Source of the DNA: JANOSH01 sp031415695 | GTDB lineage: Bacteria; Actinomycetota; Acidimicrobiia; Acidimicrobiales; Ilumatobacteraceae | Assembly (NCBI GenBank): GCA_031415695.1 | Contig: JANOSH010000047.1 | Location: forward strand, 1 to 64,000 | Direction of reading: 5' to 3' | Length of the DNA: 64,000 nt | In this document: positions 1 to 8,393 of the stretch, in pieces | Numbering within the stretch: the first letter of the stretch is position 1 | Layout: every line of letters begins with the position of its first letter | The notes under the pieces: generated by a model | What the model saw: the letters and a program-made list of their open reading frames with translations, nothing else | The model's database searches: none | Told to the model about the DNA's origin: nothing | Program-made: the position numbers and the translations under genes

Positions 1-119
1 GCCGAGCCGGTTGTGGTTGCCGAGCCGGTTGTGGTTGCCGAGCCGGTTGTGGTTGCCGAGCCGGTTGTGGTTGCCGAGCCGGTTGTGGTTGCCGAGCCGG
101 TTGTGGTTGCCGAGCCGGC
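1..119 (+). repeat. 18-bp perfect tandem repeat (AEPVVV coding)
   Basis: Six identical 18-bp units (gccgagccggttgtggtt) occupy 1-108, and an 11-base partial seventh copy follows. The array is in frame and encodes (AEPVVV)n. Synonymous positions are identical in every copy, so the array looks recently expanded or homogenised rather than kept only by protein selection. It may continue to the left of the window. Confidence 0.97.
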
Positions 120-234
120 CCTGGCGCCTGCGGTTCCTGTCGCACCCGTGGCCATTGTCGACGCATCTACCATCATCGACCACCATCCCGACTCAATCGA
201 CACCACCACCACCACCACCGAAACCGCCGAATAG
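1..234 (+). CDS. rpsB: 30S ribosomal protein S2, C-terminal tail only (5' truncated by window edge)
   Basis: An open frame enters from the left edge and stops at TAG 232-234. The visible 77 residues are not the globular S2 fold. They are a low-complexity tail: six copies of the hexapeptide AEPVVV, then Pro/Ala/Val-rich sequence and a Thr run (TTTTTTETAE). The assignment to rpsB is an inference from position: the next gene is tsf, followed by pyrH and frr, the near-universal rpsB-tsf-pyrH-frr order, and actinobacterial S2 proteins often carry disordered C-terminal extensions. No S2 core residue is visible here, so a different protein ending in this tail cannot be excluded. Confidence 0.72.
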   Translation, partial: AEPVVVAEPVVVAEPVVVAEPVVVAEPVVVAEPVVVAEPALAPAVPVAPVAIVDASTIIDHHPDSIDTTTTTTETAE

Positions 235-307
235 CCCCTTCGCCTTACCGAAGTCGCGAAACTGCCAGGAACGCGCTGCGTTCCAGCCACCTATCTGGAG
301 AAGAAGA

Positions 308-1096
308 ATGTCGTTTACTGCCAAAGATGTAGCAGCGTTACGAGCCTCAACAGGCGTTGGAATGATGGACTGCAAGCGTGCCCTCGAAGTCAATGAAGGC
401 GACGTCGACAAAGCTATTCAGTATCTGCGTGAGAAGGGCCTGACCAAGGCTGCAGAGCGAGCCGACCGAGAGAACAATCAGGGCTGCGTGTCGTTGGTGG
501 TCGACGGCAACGTAGGAACCATCGTGCAATTAAAATGCGAGACCGACTTCGTCGCGTCGAGTGACCAGTTCAAGGCGTTCGGAGCCGAGCTTGCCAAGCT
601 TGTGGCCGCGACGTCTGTCGATGCTGTGCAGGCCAAGATGAGCATTCTCGACGACATGAAAATCACGCTGAAGGAGAACATCGAACTTGGTCGGGTAATT
701 CGCATCGAAGCAGCCCCGGACAACGTCATCGACTTCTATCTCCATACCCAAGGTGGCCGCGGCGTCAACGCCGTGCTCGTCGAGATCGCCGACGGCTCGC
801 AAGACATGGCACACGAGGTCGCTCTGCATGCCGGGTTTGCCAAGCCGAAGTACGTCCGACGCGACGATGTAACCGCCGAGACCATTGCGTCGGAACGGGT
901 GACCCTCGAGAACATCACTCGCAACGAAGGCAAGCCCGAGCAAGCAATCGCCAAAATCGTCGAAGGACGAATCAACGGTTTCTTCAAGGAGAACTGCTTG
1001 CTCGAGCAGCCCTACATCAAGGACGAGAAGTTGTCGGTCCAGCAGATGCTCGGGTCGGCGTCGCTCGTCAACTTCGCTCAAGTTATCGTCGGCTAA
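308..1096 (+). CDS. tsf: Elongation factor Ts
   Basis: EF-Ts is the guanine-nucleotide exchange factor that recycles EF-Tu-GDP during translation in the cytoplasm. The 262-residue product opens with a UBA-like N-terminal domain containing GVGMMDCKRAL. The EF-Tu-contacting motif follows near residue 80 as ETDFVAS, where most family members have TDFVAR. The start ATG 308 is preceded by a purine-rich ribosome site (ggagaagaag). A longer reading from position 11 would only translate the rpsB tail in the wrong frame. The stop overlaps the pyrH start by one base (taATG), so the two genes are translationally coupled. Length is normal for actinobacteria. Confidence 0.97.
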   Translation: MSFTAKDVAALRASTGVGMMDCKRALEVNEGDVDKAIQYLREKGLTKAAERADRENNQGCVSLVVDGNVGTIVQLKCETDFVASSDQFKAFGAELAKLVAATSVDAVQAKMSILDDMKITLKENIELGRVIRIEAAPDNVIDFYLHTQGGRGVNAVLVEIADGSQDMAHEVALHAGFAKPKYVRRDDVTAETIASERVTLENITRNEGKPEQAIAKIVEGRINGFFKENCLLEQPYIKDEKLSVQQMLGSASLVNFAQVIVG

Positions 1097-1818
1097 TGGC
1101 CACGCCGCGCTGGAAGCGGATCGTCTTCAAACCATCGGGCGAGGCTTTGGCTGGCAGCAGCGGGTCTGGTATCGACGGTGCCACTGTGGCACAGACTGCG
1201 CTTGAAATCATCGATGTCCGTGAAATGGGTGTCGATGTCGCAGTTGTCGTAGGTGGCGGAAACTTCTGGCGAGGGCGGTCGGGTGCGTTGCTTGGTATGG
1301 ACGCTACGCAGTCCGACCACATTGGCATGCTTGGTACCGTTATGAACGCATTGGCGTTGCAAGACGCGCTTGAGCGCGCTGGCCAGGCCACCCGTGTGCA
1401 GAGCGCTATCGAGATGCCGCGAATAGCCGAGCCGTACATTCGGCGCCGCGCCATGCGTCACCTCGAAAAGGGTCGGGTTGTCATCTTCGCTGCGGGCACT
1501 GGAAACCCGTTCTTCACTACCGATACCGCGGCAGCGCTACGAGCTGCCGAGATCGACGCCGATGCATTGCTCAAGGGCACACACTCGGGTGTCGATGGCA
1601 TCTACACCGCTGATCCTCGTCTTGATCCCACGGCGACCAAGTACGACTCGGTGACCTATATGGACGTCATGACTAAAGACCTCAAAGTCATGGACGCCAC
1701 AGCAATCGCCTTTTGCCGCGACAACAAAATTCCTATCGTTGTCTTCGACATGACCAAGCCCAATGCTCTTCGAAACATCTGTGAAGGGCATGCTGTCGGA
1801 ACCATCGTCGAGGGATGA
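1096..1818 (+). CDS. pyrH: UMP kinase (uridylate kinase)
   Basis: PyrH phosphorylates UMP to UDP with ATP, the committed step toward UTP and CTP, and is a cytoplasmic hexamer of the amino-acid-kinase fold. The 240 residues include VVVGGGNFWRG near residue 50, the AAGTGNPFFTTDTAA acceptor loop near 138, and GVDGIYTADPR near 170. The N-terminal phosphate-binding motif reads KPSGEAL, whereas the family almost always has K-[LIV]-SGE-A. The proline is unusual, but the lysine and SGE are kept. Bases overlap with tsf (TAATG), as in the usual rpsB-tsf-pyrH-frr operon. Confidence 0.97.
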   Translation: MATPRWKRIVFKPSGEALAGSSGSGIDGATVAQTALEIIDVREMGVDVAVVVGGGNFWRGRSGALLGMDATQSDHIGMLGTVMNALALQDALERAGQATRVQSAIEMPRIAEPYIRRRAMRHLEKGRVVIFAAGTGNPFFTTDTAAALRAAEIDADALLKGTHSGVDGIYTADPRLDPTATKYDSVTYMDVMTKDLKVMDATAIAFCRDNKIPIVVFDMTKPNALRNICEGHAVGTIVEG

Positions 1819-1845
1819 TGCGCGTCGCGCCTAGGGCGAGGTCTG

Positions 1846-1851
1846 TACGCT
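1846..1851 (+). promoter_or_regulatory. Putative -10 box (TACGCT) for leaderless frr
   Basis: TACGCT ends 7 nt before the frr ATG at 1859. No Shine-Dalgarno sequence lies immediately upstream of that ATG. The arrangement matches the TANNNT-N5/7-start pattern found before many other genes here. No convincing -35 is seen. Confidence 0.45.
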
Positions 1852-1858
1852 CTGTTCA

Positions 1859-2416
1859 ATGATTGACGAGACCCTCTTGGAATCCATCGACAAGATGGAA
1901 CGCGCAGTGGCGCATGCTCAGAACGCTTTCTCGTCCGTGCGTACTGGTCGTGCAGCACCGGCGTTGGTAGAAAAGCTGTTGGTTCACTATTACGGCACCG
2001 ACGTACCGTTGCAGCAGTTGGCCGGTTTTAGTGTTCCCGAAGCTAGGCAGTTGTTGGTCAAACCACATGACCCGACGACGCTGAACGCTATCGAGAAGGC
2101 AATTCGCGATAGTGATCTCGGGCTGGCGCCTTCTAACGACGGGGTCGTTATTCGACTGAACTTTCCGGCGCTCACGGCAGATCGGCGTAAAGAGTACGTA
2201 AAAATGGTGAAGAACATGGCGGAGGATGGTCGCGTGGCGATTCGCAATATCCGCCGTGATGCTCGCAAGCATCTCGAGGCGGCGGAGAAGGCCTCGGATA
2301 TTTCGGCCGACGAGCTCGAGCGCGCGGAGAAGGAATTGGACAAGATCACTCACGACCATGTCGAGCATCTCGACAAGGCCATGACAAAGAAGGAAGCTGA
2401 GCTGCTTGAGGTCTGA
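1859..2416 (+). CDS. frr: Ribosome recycling factor
   Basis: RRF splits post-termination ribosomes together with EF-G. The 185-residue product is standard length. It carries the conserved FSSVRTGRA segment near residue 24, the LTADRRKEYVKM motif near 104, and the RNIRRDA helix near 130. The terminal segment is a typical helical bundle ending KKEAELLEV. The start at ATG 1859 gives the usual short N-terminus. It lies 40 nt after pyrH with no ribosome-binding site close by, so a leaderless transcript from the box at 1846 is possible in addition to read-through from pyrH. Confidence 0.97.
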   Translation: MIDETLLESIDKMERAVAHAQNAFSSVRTGRAAPALVEKLLVHYYGTDVPLQQLAGFSVPEARQLLVKPHDPTTLNAIEKAIRDSDLGLAPSNDGVVIRLNFPALTADRRKEYVKMVKNMAEDGRVAIRNIRRDARKHLEAAEKASDISADELERAEKELDKITHDHVEHLDKAMTKKEAELLEV

Positions 2417-2449
2417 CCTGAGCGTGCTCCCAGAACGAGGTGCCCATTC

Positions 2450-3841
2450 ATGAACGATAACGATCCGGACGAAAATCCGCTTGAGCGGCTTCGATACGAT
2501 CGAGCGGAGCCAGGCGCGACCCCGTCGCTCGCCACCGAGGCGGTTTCAGCGCTCGAAGAGCCGCTCATTGCGTTGAGCGACGACGATTCGGCGGCGTTGC
2601 CGCACTGGACCGAGCCCCCCACGGGCAAGGTGCCCGTCATCTCGGCCGACGGGTCGTTCGACATTGTCGACGACTTGGCCGTTGCCCGCCCCGTGTGGCG
2701 CGACGAGCACACGGGACAGCTCAGCGCTACCGATCTCGACTTCTCTGATCTGGGCGTCGGCGTCCGGTCGAGTGCGGCCGACTCGCTCGACGAGCCACGC
2801 TTTAGCGACGAGCAACTCTTTGTTGCCGAACCGATTCCTTCGGGTTTCGGTGCCGCGCCTGAAGTCGAATCCAGCGTTCCCGTGATGCCAATACGACCAG
2901 GGCGCCAGGGTCCACCCCGAGCGCCAATTGGCAAAAGTCCGCGGGCCGATGCCACGAGACGTCCATCCTCATCCATTCCTCGGGCCGGTAACTCACCTAA
3001 GGTCGATGGACGAAATATGCCCGTGGCAATCGCTGTCGGCGTGGCGCTCCTGGCTGTTTTGGCCGGGTTAGCCATGCTTGGCCCAAGATATTTGCTCGGG
3101 CTCGTGGTTGTTGTTCTTGGAATCGCTGCTGGAGAGTTCTTCGATGCTGTCCGTCGGGCCGGGTATCAGCCTGCTCAACTACTTGGAATCGTGGCGGTTG
3201 TGGCTCTTCCCCCGGCAGCCTACTGGCGTGGGCCCGCGGCACTTCCGGTGGTGCTGTTCGTATCTCTGATTGGCCTAATGGTCGTCTTTCTCACTTCTGG
3301 TGGCCTTGAATCCAACCCGGCGCCGAATATCGCAATCACACTGCTCGGCATTGTGTACATCGGTTTTCTTGGTTCGTACGCTGCGCTGATTCTTCGCGGT
3401 TTCGAGAATCCGGCCGTCGCCAACAACGGTGTCGGCACCTTGTGGGCCATCGTCATCGGCATTGTGGGTTACGACGTTGGTGGGCTCGTTTTCGGGTCGT
3501 CGGTTGGCCGGTCCAAGTTGGTCGAATGGGTCAGCCCGAACAAGACGTGGGAAGGTCTGATTGGCGGCATGTTGGTGTCGTTCTTGGCCATCTTTGCGTG
3601 CTACCTGTTGAAGCTTCACCCGTGGGATGTGAAGGCTGTTCATGCGGTACAACTTGGTTTGGTGGTGGCGATTGCTGCCCCCCTGGGCGATCTCGGCGAG
3701 TCGATGCTGAAACGCAACCTGGGAGTCAAGGACTTTGGCTCTATTCTGCCCGGCCATGGCGGGGCGCTTGATCGATTCGATGCGTTCTTGTTTGTGCTAC
3801 CTGCGGTGTACTACCTGACCCGCGTGCTCAACATTTACTAG
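2450..3841 (+). CDS. cdsA: Phosphatidate cytidylyltransferase (CDP-diglyceride synthase) with long acidic N-terminal extension
   Basis: CdsA makes CDP-diacylglycerol from phosphatidic acid and CTP in the cytoplasmic membrane, feeding PgsA (encoded at 44901). The C-terminal signature SMLKRNLGVKDFGSILPGHG followed by GALDRFD matches the family pattern S-x-x-KR-x4-KD-x(5)-P-x-HGG-x-x-DR-x-D. About eight membrane segments start near residue 190. The first roughly 185 residues form an Asp/Glu/Pro-rich, probably disordered cytoplasmic extension that bacterial CdsA proteins of about 270-300 residues lack. Similar extensions are seen in actinobacteria. It lies 33 nt after frr and 18 nt before dxr in the same operon. 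Confidence 0.95.
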   Translation: MNDNDPDENPLERLRYDRAEPGATPSLATEAVSALEEPLIALSDDDSAALPHWTEPPTGKVPVISADGSFDIVDDLAVARPVWRDEHTGQLSATDLDFSDLGVGVRSSAADSLDEPRFSDEQLFVAEPIPSGFGAAPEVESSVPVMPIRPGRQGPPRAPIGKSPRADATRRPSSSIPRAGNSPKVDGRNMPVAIAVGVALLAVLAGLAMLGPRYLLGLVVVVLGIAAGEFFDAVRRAGYQPAQLLGIVAVVALPPAAYWRGPAALPVVLFVSLIGLMVVFLTSGGLESNPAPNIAITLLGIVYIGFLGSYAALILRGFENPAVANNGVGTLWAIVIGIVGYDVGGLVFGSSVGRSKLVEWVSPNKTWEGLIGGMLVSFLAIFACYLLKLHPWDVKAVHAVQLGLVVAIAAPLGDLGESMLKRNLGVKDFGSILPGHGGALDRFDAFLFVLPAVYYLTRVLNIY

Positions 3842-3859
3842 ACTCGATAAACGTACCCG

Positions 3860-5017
3860 ATGTCCTCAGTGCGTACCCGAGTTGCCCTAGCTGGCTCGTC
3901 AGGTTCGATTGGTACCCAAACGCTCGATGTCGTGCGGGCCGAACCCGACCGCTATCAGATAGTCGGCTTGGGTGTAGGTCGCTCCGTTGATGTACTTATT
4001 GCGCAGGCAATGGAGTTTCGCCCGCGGCTCGTGGCCGTCGCCGACGCGAGCCAGCGCAACCGTGCAGCGGCGGCTTTGCCGTTTGCGACTGTGGTGGCCG
4101 ATCTCGCTGAACTGGCCGATGATGCCGATGTGGTTGTCAACGGTGTGGTGGGTTTCGCTGGGTTGGTGGTCACCGTTGCCACCCTTCGTGCCGGCAAGCG
4201 CCTCGCCCTTGCCAATAAGGAAAGCCTTATTGCTGCGGGGCCAGTGGTGCAGCCGTTGCGCAACGTTTACGGGGCAGAACTGGTCCCGGTCGATAGCGAG
4301 CACTGTGCGATTCACCAATGTTTGCGCGCCGGATCAGGCAACATGAGTGAGGTGTCGAGACTGGTGCTCACCGCATCTGGCGGTCCGTTTAGAGGACGAA
4401 CCCTTACAGAGCTGGCTGACATCTCGGTCGAAGAGGCTCTGGCGCATCCAACGTGGTCGATGGGCCCAAAGATTACGGTTGATTCCTCGACGCTGATGAA
4501 TAAGGGTCTTGAGGTCATCGAGGCTCACGAGCTGTTCGGGGTGGGTTACGACGACATCGATGTGGTGGTCCATCCACAGTCGATCATCCACTCCATGGTC
4601 GAGTTCACCGATGGCGCTACCATTGCTCAGTTGTCGTTACCCGACATGCGGTTGCCCATCGCATACGCGTTGGCATATCCCGGCCGGGTGGCAACGCCGT
4701 TCGGCCGCATCGATTGGTCGACAGTACGGAGGCTCGATTTCGAGGAACCGGACACTGCAACGTTTCGTTGCTTGAACCTGGCATACGCTGCTGGTCGGCA
4801 AGGTGGCAGCGCACCAGCCTGGTTGAATGCGGCCAACGAGGTTGCCGTCGAAGCGTTTCTTTCCCGGCGAATCGATTGGCTTGGCATCCCCGAGGTTTTG
4901 GAAGCGGTGATCTCCAGGCATGATGGAGGTGTGTTGTCCACCGTTGAAGACGTAATTGATGCTGATGCTACGGCGCGTCGCGTTGCTGGCCACGAGCTTG
5001 CTCGGCTGTCTCGATGA
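3860..5017 (+). CDS. dxr: 1-deoxy-D-xylulose 5-phosphate reductoisomerase
   Basis: Dxr converts DXP to MEP with NADPH, the first committed step of the non-mevalonate isoprenoid pathway. The 385-residue product starts with the NADPH-binding GSSGSIGTQTLDV loop. It carries the metal/substrate motif PVDSEHCAIHQ near residue 145, TASGGPFRG near 172, and the MNKGLEVIEAHELF segment near 213. The gene ends in ATGA overlap with the M50 protease, and ispG of the same pathway follows. The order dxr-rseP-ispG is typical of actinobacteria. No ribosome-binding site is obvious before ATG 3860. Confidence 0.97.
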   Translation: MSSVRTRVALAGSSGSIGTQTLDVVRAEPDRYQIVGLGVGRSVDVLIAQAMEFRPRLVAVADASQRNRAAAALPFATVVADLAELADDADVVVNGVVGFAGLVVTVATLRAGKRLALANKESLIAAGPVVQPLRNVYGAELVPVDSEHCAIHQCLRAGSGNMSEVSRLVLTASGGPFRGRTLTELADISVEEALAHPTWSMGPKITVDSSTLMNKGLEVIEAHELFGVGYDDIDVVVHPQSIIHSMVEFTDGATIAQLSLPDMRLPIAYALAYPGRVATPFGRIDWSTVRRLDFEEPDTATFRCLNLAYAAGRQGGSAPAWLNAANEVAVEAFLSRRIDWLGIPEVLEAVISRHDGGVLSTVEDVIDADATARRVAGHELARLSR

Positions 5018-6261
5018 GTAGCTGGCCCCCTCCCACCCCATCTGTGCCCTCTACACCAGGTGGCGATGGCTCCGCCGTTGAACGGCATTCCACCACTCAG
5101 TCGGTCGTGCGGTTGGGTGCGGTCGCTGGCTCGCTGGTGTTACTCGGCGTGCTTACCAGTTGGGGAACAACACTGTTCGTTGTGTGCTTGCTGTTCTTTA
5201 TCTTCTTGCACGAGTGCGGGCACTTCTTTACGGCCCGATCCGCTGGAATGAAGGTTTCCCAGTTCTTTCTGGGTTTCGGTCCCACTATTTGGAGTGTGCA
5301 CCGTGGCGAGGTCGAGTATGGCTTGAAGGCCATTCCACTCGGAGCGTACGTGCGGATTCTTGGCATGCACAACCTTGAAGACGTCGATCCGATCGACGAG
5401 CCACGGACCTACCGTCAAAAGTCGTATTTGCGGCGTTTGTCAGTAGCGGTGGCCGGATCAGCCACGCACTTCATTGCGGCCTTTGTTCTTTTGGTGGTGC
5501 TCCTGGGTGCGTTTGGTCGTGACAACCCGCTCGGCTGGTCAATTGCTCAGGTTAGCCCGTCGAGCCCGGCTGCTGCCGCTGGTCTGCAACCCGGAGATCG
5601 TATTGTCAGCGTCGATGGCCTGGCAGCAACAACGTTCGACGAGGTCACCGGCCTCGTCCGGACTCGGGCCGGTGAACTGGTGACGTTGGGCGTCGACCGA
5701 GCTGGCACAAGCGTTGACCTGTCGGCCACACTGGCCGATCGCAAGCTCGAAGACGGCACGGTGGTCGGGTTTTTGGGTATTGGTCCAAAGATCCCGCTCA
5801 AGCGTGTTTCGGCCGGCTCGGTCATTCCGTCGGCGGCTAAGGAGTGGGGAAGTCAGGCCAAGCTCACTATCGTCGGTATTGGCAACATCTTCGGGCCGGG
5901 AGGCATTCGTGACTACGTGAATTCGCTGGCCGGTCGCGGAACCACCGATAATCGAATGTTGTCACCAATTGGTGCGGCCCAACTCGGTGGGCTGGCCGCC
6001 AAGGCCGGACCTGCCGCGTTTATCTCCGTCCTGGCTGCCGTAAACATCTTCGTCGGCATCTTCAACTTGTTCCCGTTGCTCCCGTTCGACGGTGGCCATG
6101 TCAGCATCGCCACCTACGAACGGCTGCGGTCACGTAAGGGCAAGCGCTACTTCGCCGACGTCGGCAAGATGATGCCCGTCAGCTACCTGATCATGGTCGT
6201 GATGCTGCTGATGTTCATCGGCAATACCTATCTCGACATCTCTACACCTCTCGGAGGGTAA
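5014..6261 (+). CDS. rseP: Site-2-type zinc metalloprotease (M50, RseP/Rip family)
   Basis: This is an intramembrane protease of the S2P family. Homologues cleave anti-sigma factors or membrane-bound signalling proteins within the bilayer; the substrate here is unknown. The HExxH zinc site is HECGH at residues 66-70 in the first core membrane helix. A PDZ domain (PSSPAAAAGLQPGDRIVSVD) spans about residues 180-255. The third zinc ligand motif NLFPLLPFDGGH is near residue 350. The final segment is another membrane helix. A Pro/Ser-rich cytoplasmic leader of about 35 residues precedes the first helix. The start overlaps the dxr stop by 4 nt. Confidence 0.93.
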   Translation: MSSWPPPTPSVPSTPGGDGSAVERHSTTQSVVRLGAVAGSLVLLGVLTSWGTTLFVVCLLFFIFLHECGHFFTARSAGMKVSQFFLGFGPTIWSVHRGEVEYGLKAIPLGAYVRILGMHNLEDVDPIDEPRTYRQKSYLRRLSVAVAGSATHFIAAFVLLVVLLGAFGRDNPLGWSIAQVSPSSPAAAAGLQPGDRIVSVDGLAATTFDEVTGLVRTRAGELVTLGVDRAGTSVDLSATLADRKLEDGTVVGFLGIGPKIPLKRVSAGSVIPSAAKEWGSQAKLTIVGIGNIFGPGGIRDYVNSLAGRGTTDNRMLSPIGAAQLGGLAAKAGPAAFISVLAAVNIFVGIFNLFPLLPFDGGHVSIATYERLRSRKGKRYFADVGKMMPVSYLIMVVMLLMFIGNTYLDISTPLGG

Positions 6262-6266
6262 TCACG

Positions 6267-7481
6267 GTGTTTCCTCGTCGCTCGACGCGTCAGATCTCGG
6301 TTGGTTCGGTACTGGTTGGTGGCGATGCACCAATAACGGTCCAGTCGATGACGACAACCAAGACCGCCGATGTCGAAGGTACGTTGCAACAGATCTATGC
6401 CCTGGCTGGCGCAGGAGCCGACATTGTACGGTGCACGTGCAATGACGCCGAAGCCGCGGTCGGACTCGCTCAAATCGTGCCGCGAAGCCCGGTGCCGATC
6501 ATCGCCGACATCCATCACCAGTACAAGATGGCGTTGGCCGCGCTCGATGCTGGGGTACAGGGTTTACGGCTGAATCCGGGCAACATTCGCCGACCCGAGC
6601 ACATCAAGGCAGTGGCGCAGGAGTGCAAGGATCGCAGCATTCCCATACGCATTGGTGTGAATGGCGGAAGTCTCGATCCCGACATGTACGACAAATACGG
6701 AGGGAAGGTAACCCCCGAGGCCATGGTCGAGTCGGCACTACGGGAAATTGCTTACTTCGATGAGATTGGTTTCGATCTCGTGAAAATCTCGGTGAAGGCG
6801 TCGAACGTTCCGCTCATGATCGAGGCCTACCGCCAACTAGCCGATGTCACCCGGTATCCATTGCACCTTGGCGTTACAGAAGCCGGTCCGCTGCCGGGAG
6901 GCCTACTCAAGGCAACCGCAGGAATTGCCACGTTGCTCGCCGAGGGTATTGGTGACACCATCCGCTACAGCCTCACTGCCGACCCTGTCGAGGAGGCGAA
7001 GGCCGGCCGCCAGCTGCTCGAGGCCATGGGGCTGCGCGAGCGTAAGAATGTCGACCTCATTGCTTGCCCAAGCTGCGGCCGCGCTGAAATCGATGTCATC
7101 GACGTCGCGACCCGCGCACAGACAGCCTTCGGAGACCGTAAGCTACCGCTGCAGGTTGCTGTAATGGGCTGCGTTGTGAACGGCCCCGGCGAGGCTCGTG
7201 AAGCCGACATTGGAATCGCGGCCGGAAACAAACGCGGACACCTCTTCGTCAAGGGAGTAAACGTCGCAGTTGTCCCCGAAGATGAAATGGTCGAGGCGCT
7301 TGTTGAGTGGGCCGAGTTCATACACGAGCATGGAACCGAAGCGGCGATTGCCCGGGCCGATGTCGCTAAGGCGCAGCGTGCGGCTCGACTCGACCGTGAC
7401 GAACTATTGGGCGAAAAGGGCGACGATGCCAACAACTCCGCGCACAAGATCGACCTCATTCGGAAGAGGACTTCTTCGTAA
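6267..7481 (+). CDS. ispG: 4-hydroxy-3-methylbut-2-en-1-yl diphosphate synthase
   Basis: IspG (GcpE) is a [4Fe-4S] enzyme that reduces MEcPP to HMBPP, the penultimate MEP-pathway step. Cluster ligands are visible as ACPSCGR (Cys near 267 and 270) and MGCVVNGPGEA (Cys near 302, with the conserved Glu of NGPGE). The TIM-barrel N-terminus has the QSMTTTKTADV motif. GTG 6267 is supported by the SD-like ggaggg 8 nt upstream. The last 26 bases overlap the convergent transporter gene. After the family core, the C-terminus carries about 35 charged residues that are probably disordered. Confidence 0.96.
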   Translation: MFPRRSTRQISVGSVLVGGDAPITVQSMTTTKTADVEGTLQQIYALAGAGADIVRCTCNDAEAAVGLAQIVPRSPVPIIADIHHQYKMALAALDAGVQGLRLNPGNIRRPEHIKAVAQECKDRSIPIRIGVNGGSLDPDMYDKYGGKVTPEAMVESALREIAYFDEIGFDLVKISVKASNVPLMIEAYRQLADVTRYPLHLGVTEAGPLPGGLLKATAGIATLLAEGIGDTIRYSLTADPVEEAKAGRQLLEAMGLRERKNVDLIACPSCGRAEIDVIDVATRAQTAFGDRKLPLQVAVMGCVVNGPGEAREADIGIAAGNKRGHLFVKGVNVAVVPEDEMVEALVEWAEFIHEHGTEAAIARADVAKAQRAARLDRDELLGEKGDDANNSAHKIDLIRKRTSS

Positions 7482-8385
7482 GTGGCCGAGCCGAGGTACG
7501 TCGTGGGCGGGTAGACAGCAACGCTATGGCGGCCGCGGCCATCATCACGACGGCCATACCCACAAACTGCACGGGTCGTACGGTTTCGTGCAGAATCGCC
7601 CAGCTCCAGAAGGTCGATAGGCCGGGCTGCGATACCTGCATGAGCGCCATGGTCGATAACGCGATTCGGCCTTGTGCCCAGGCGTAGAGGCCGTGGCCGA
7701 GGACCCCAGACATTAACGCCATGGCGACGATGAGTATCCATCCCTTTGTTGATGGTTCGAGGATCTTTCCCGACCGCAGTGCGAGCGGCACGGCCACAAG
7801 ACCGGCGCCGATGGACATAAGCAGCATAAATACCGATGTGTCGATGCTCTGGCGTACCTTTTTGGTGAGCAACAGGTAGACCGCCCACGTGGACACGGCG
7901 GCCAAGGCAAGAGCGTTGCCCTGCCAGTTGGTTGTGCCGCCGGCGCTGAGCAGTATGAGCGCCACACCCGACAACGCCACGGCTCCGCAGGCCAATACCT
8001 TGGGTTGCACATGTTCGTTGAAGAGCAAGGCAGCCACGGGAAGGATCATTACTGGCGACAACGCACCGATGAACTCGGCGTGGGCGATTCGTGTTGTTTG
8101 CACCGCAGCGAAGAAGCACAGGAGATTGATGCCGAAGAGAGCTCCGATAGGCACGACGGATTTAATCTGTTGCCACGTTGGACGTACGCGTCGAACAGCA
8201 AGAACCACCGCCCAAATCATGGCAGCGAGAAGGAGGCGCCAGAACGCCATGACGGACCCTGGGCTGCCAGATGACTTAACCATCGTGGAACCGAGCGACA
8301 GACCTGCGACTGCAGTGGCCACGGCCGCTACACCGGCAAATCGATGCGTTGTGGGATCGCTCCTATCGGGTGAGAGGTACGGCAT
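7456..8385 (-). CDS. EamA/DMT-family transporter
   Basis: This is a 309-residue integral membrane protein with ten predicted helices in two EamA repeats, the standard size for the drug/metabolite transporter superfamily (RhaT/YdcZ-like). Recognisable segments are AHAEFIGALSPVMILPVAAL in repeat one and ALMQVSQPGLSTFWSWAIL in repeat two. The substrate cannot be predicted. The ATG at 8385 was chosen because residues upstream in this frame antisense the manA end and contain no membrane sequence. It is the last gene of a minus-strand run, 8 nt after manA, and its 3' end overlaps ispG by 26 nt. Confidence 0.88.
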   Translation of the reverse strand: MPYLSPDRSDPTTHRFAGVAAVATAVAGLSLGSTMVKSSGSPGSVMAFWRLLLAAMIWAVVLAVRRVRPTWQQIKSVVPIGALFGINLLCFFAAVQTTRIAHAEFIGALSPVMILPVAALLFNEHVQPKVLACGAVALSGVALILLSAGGTTNWQGNALALAAVSTWAVYLLLTKKVRQSIDTSVFMLLMSIGAGLVAVPLALRSGKILEPSTKGWILIVAMALMSGVLGHGLYAWAQGRIALSTMALMQVSQPGLSTFWSWAILHETVRPVQFVGMAVVMMAAAAIALLSTRPRRTSARPLTKKSSSE

Positions 8386-8393
8386 GCTGCTCG

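Noticed and set aside
1..119. CRISPR array
   Set aside because: The 18-bp units are contiguous with no spacers and are in-frame coding sequence.
530..1081. 183-codon minus-strand frame opposite tsf
   Set aside because: It lies fully antisense to a certain EF-Ts gene, has no recognisable motif and no start signal.
6965..8119. 384-codon minus-strand frame covering ispG and the transporter
   Set aside because: The product is Arg/Ser-rich low-complexity sequence typical of antisense frames in high-GC DNA; both genes it overlaps are certain.
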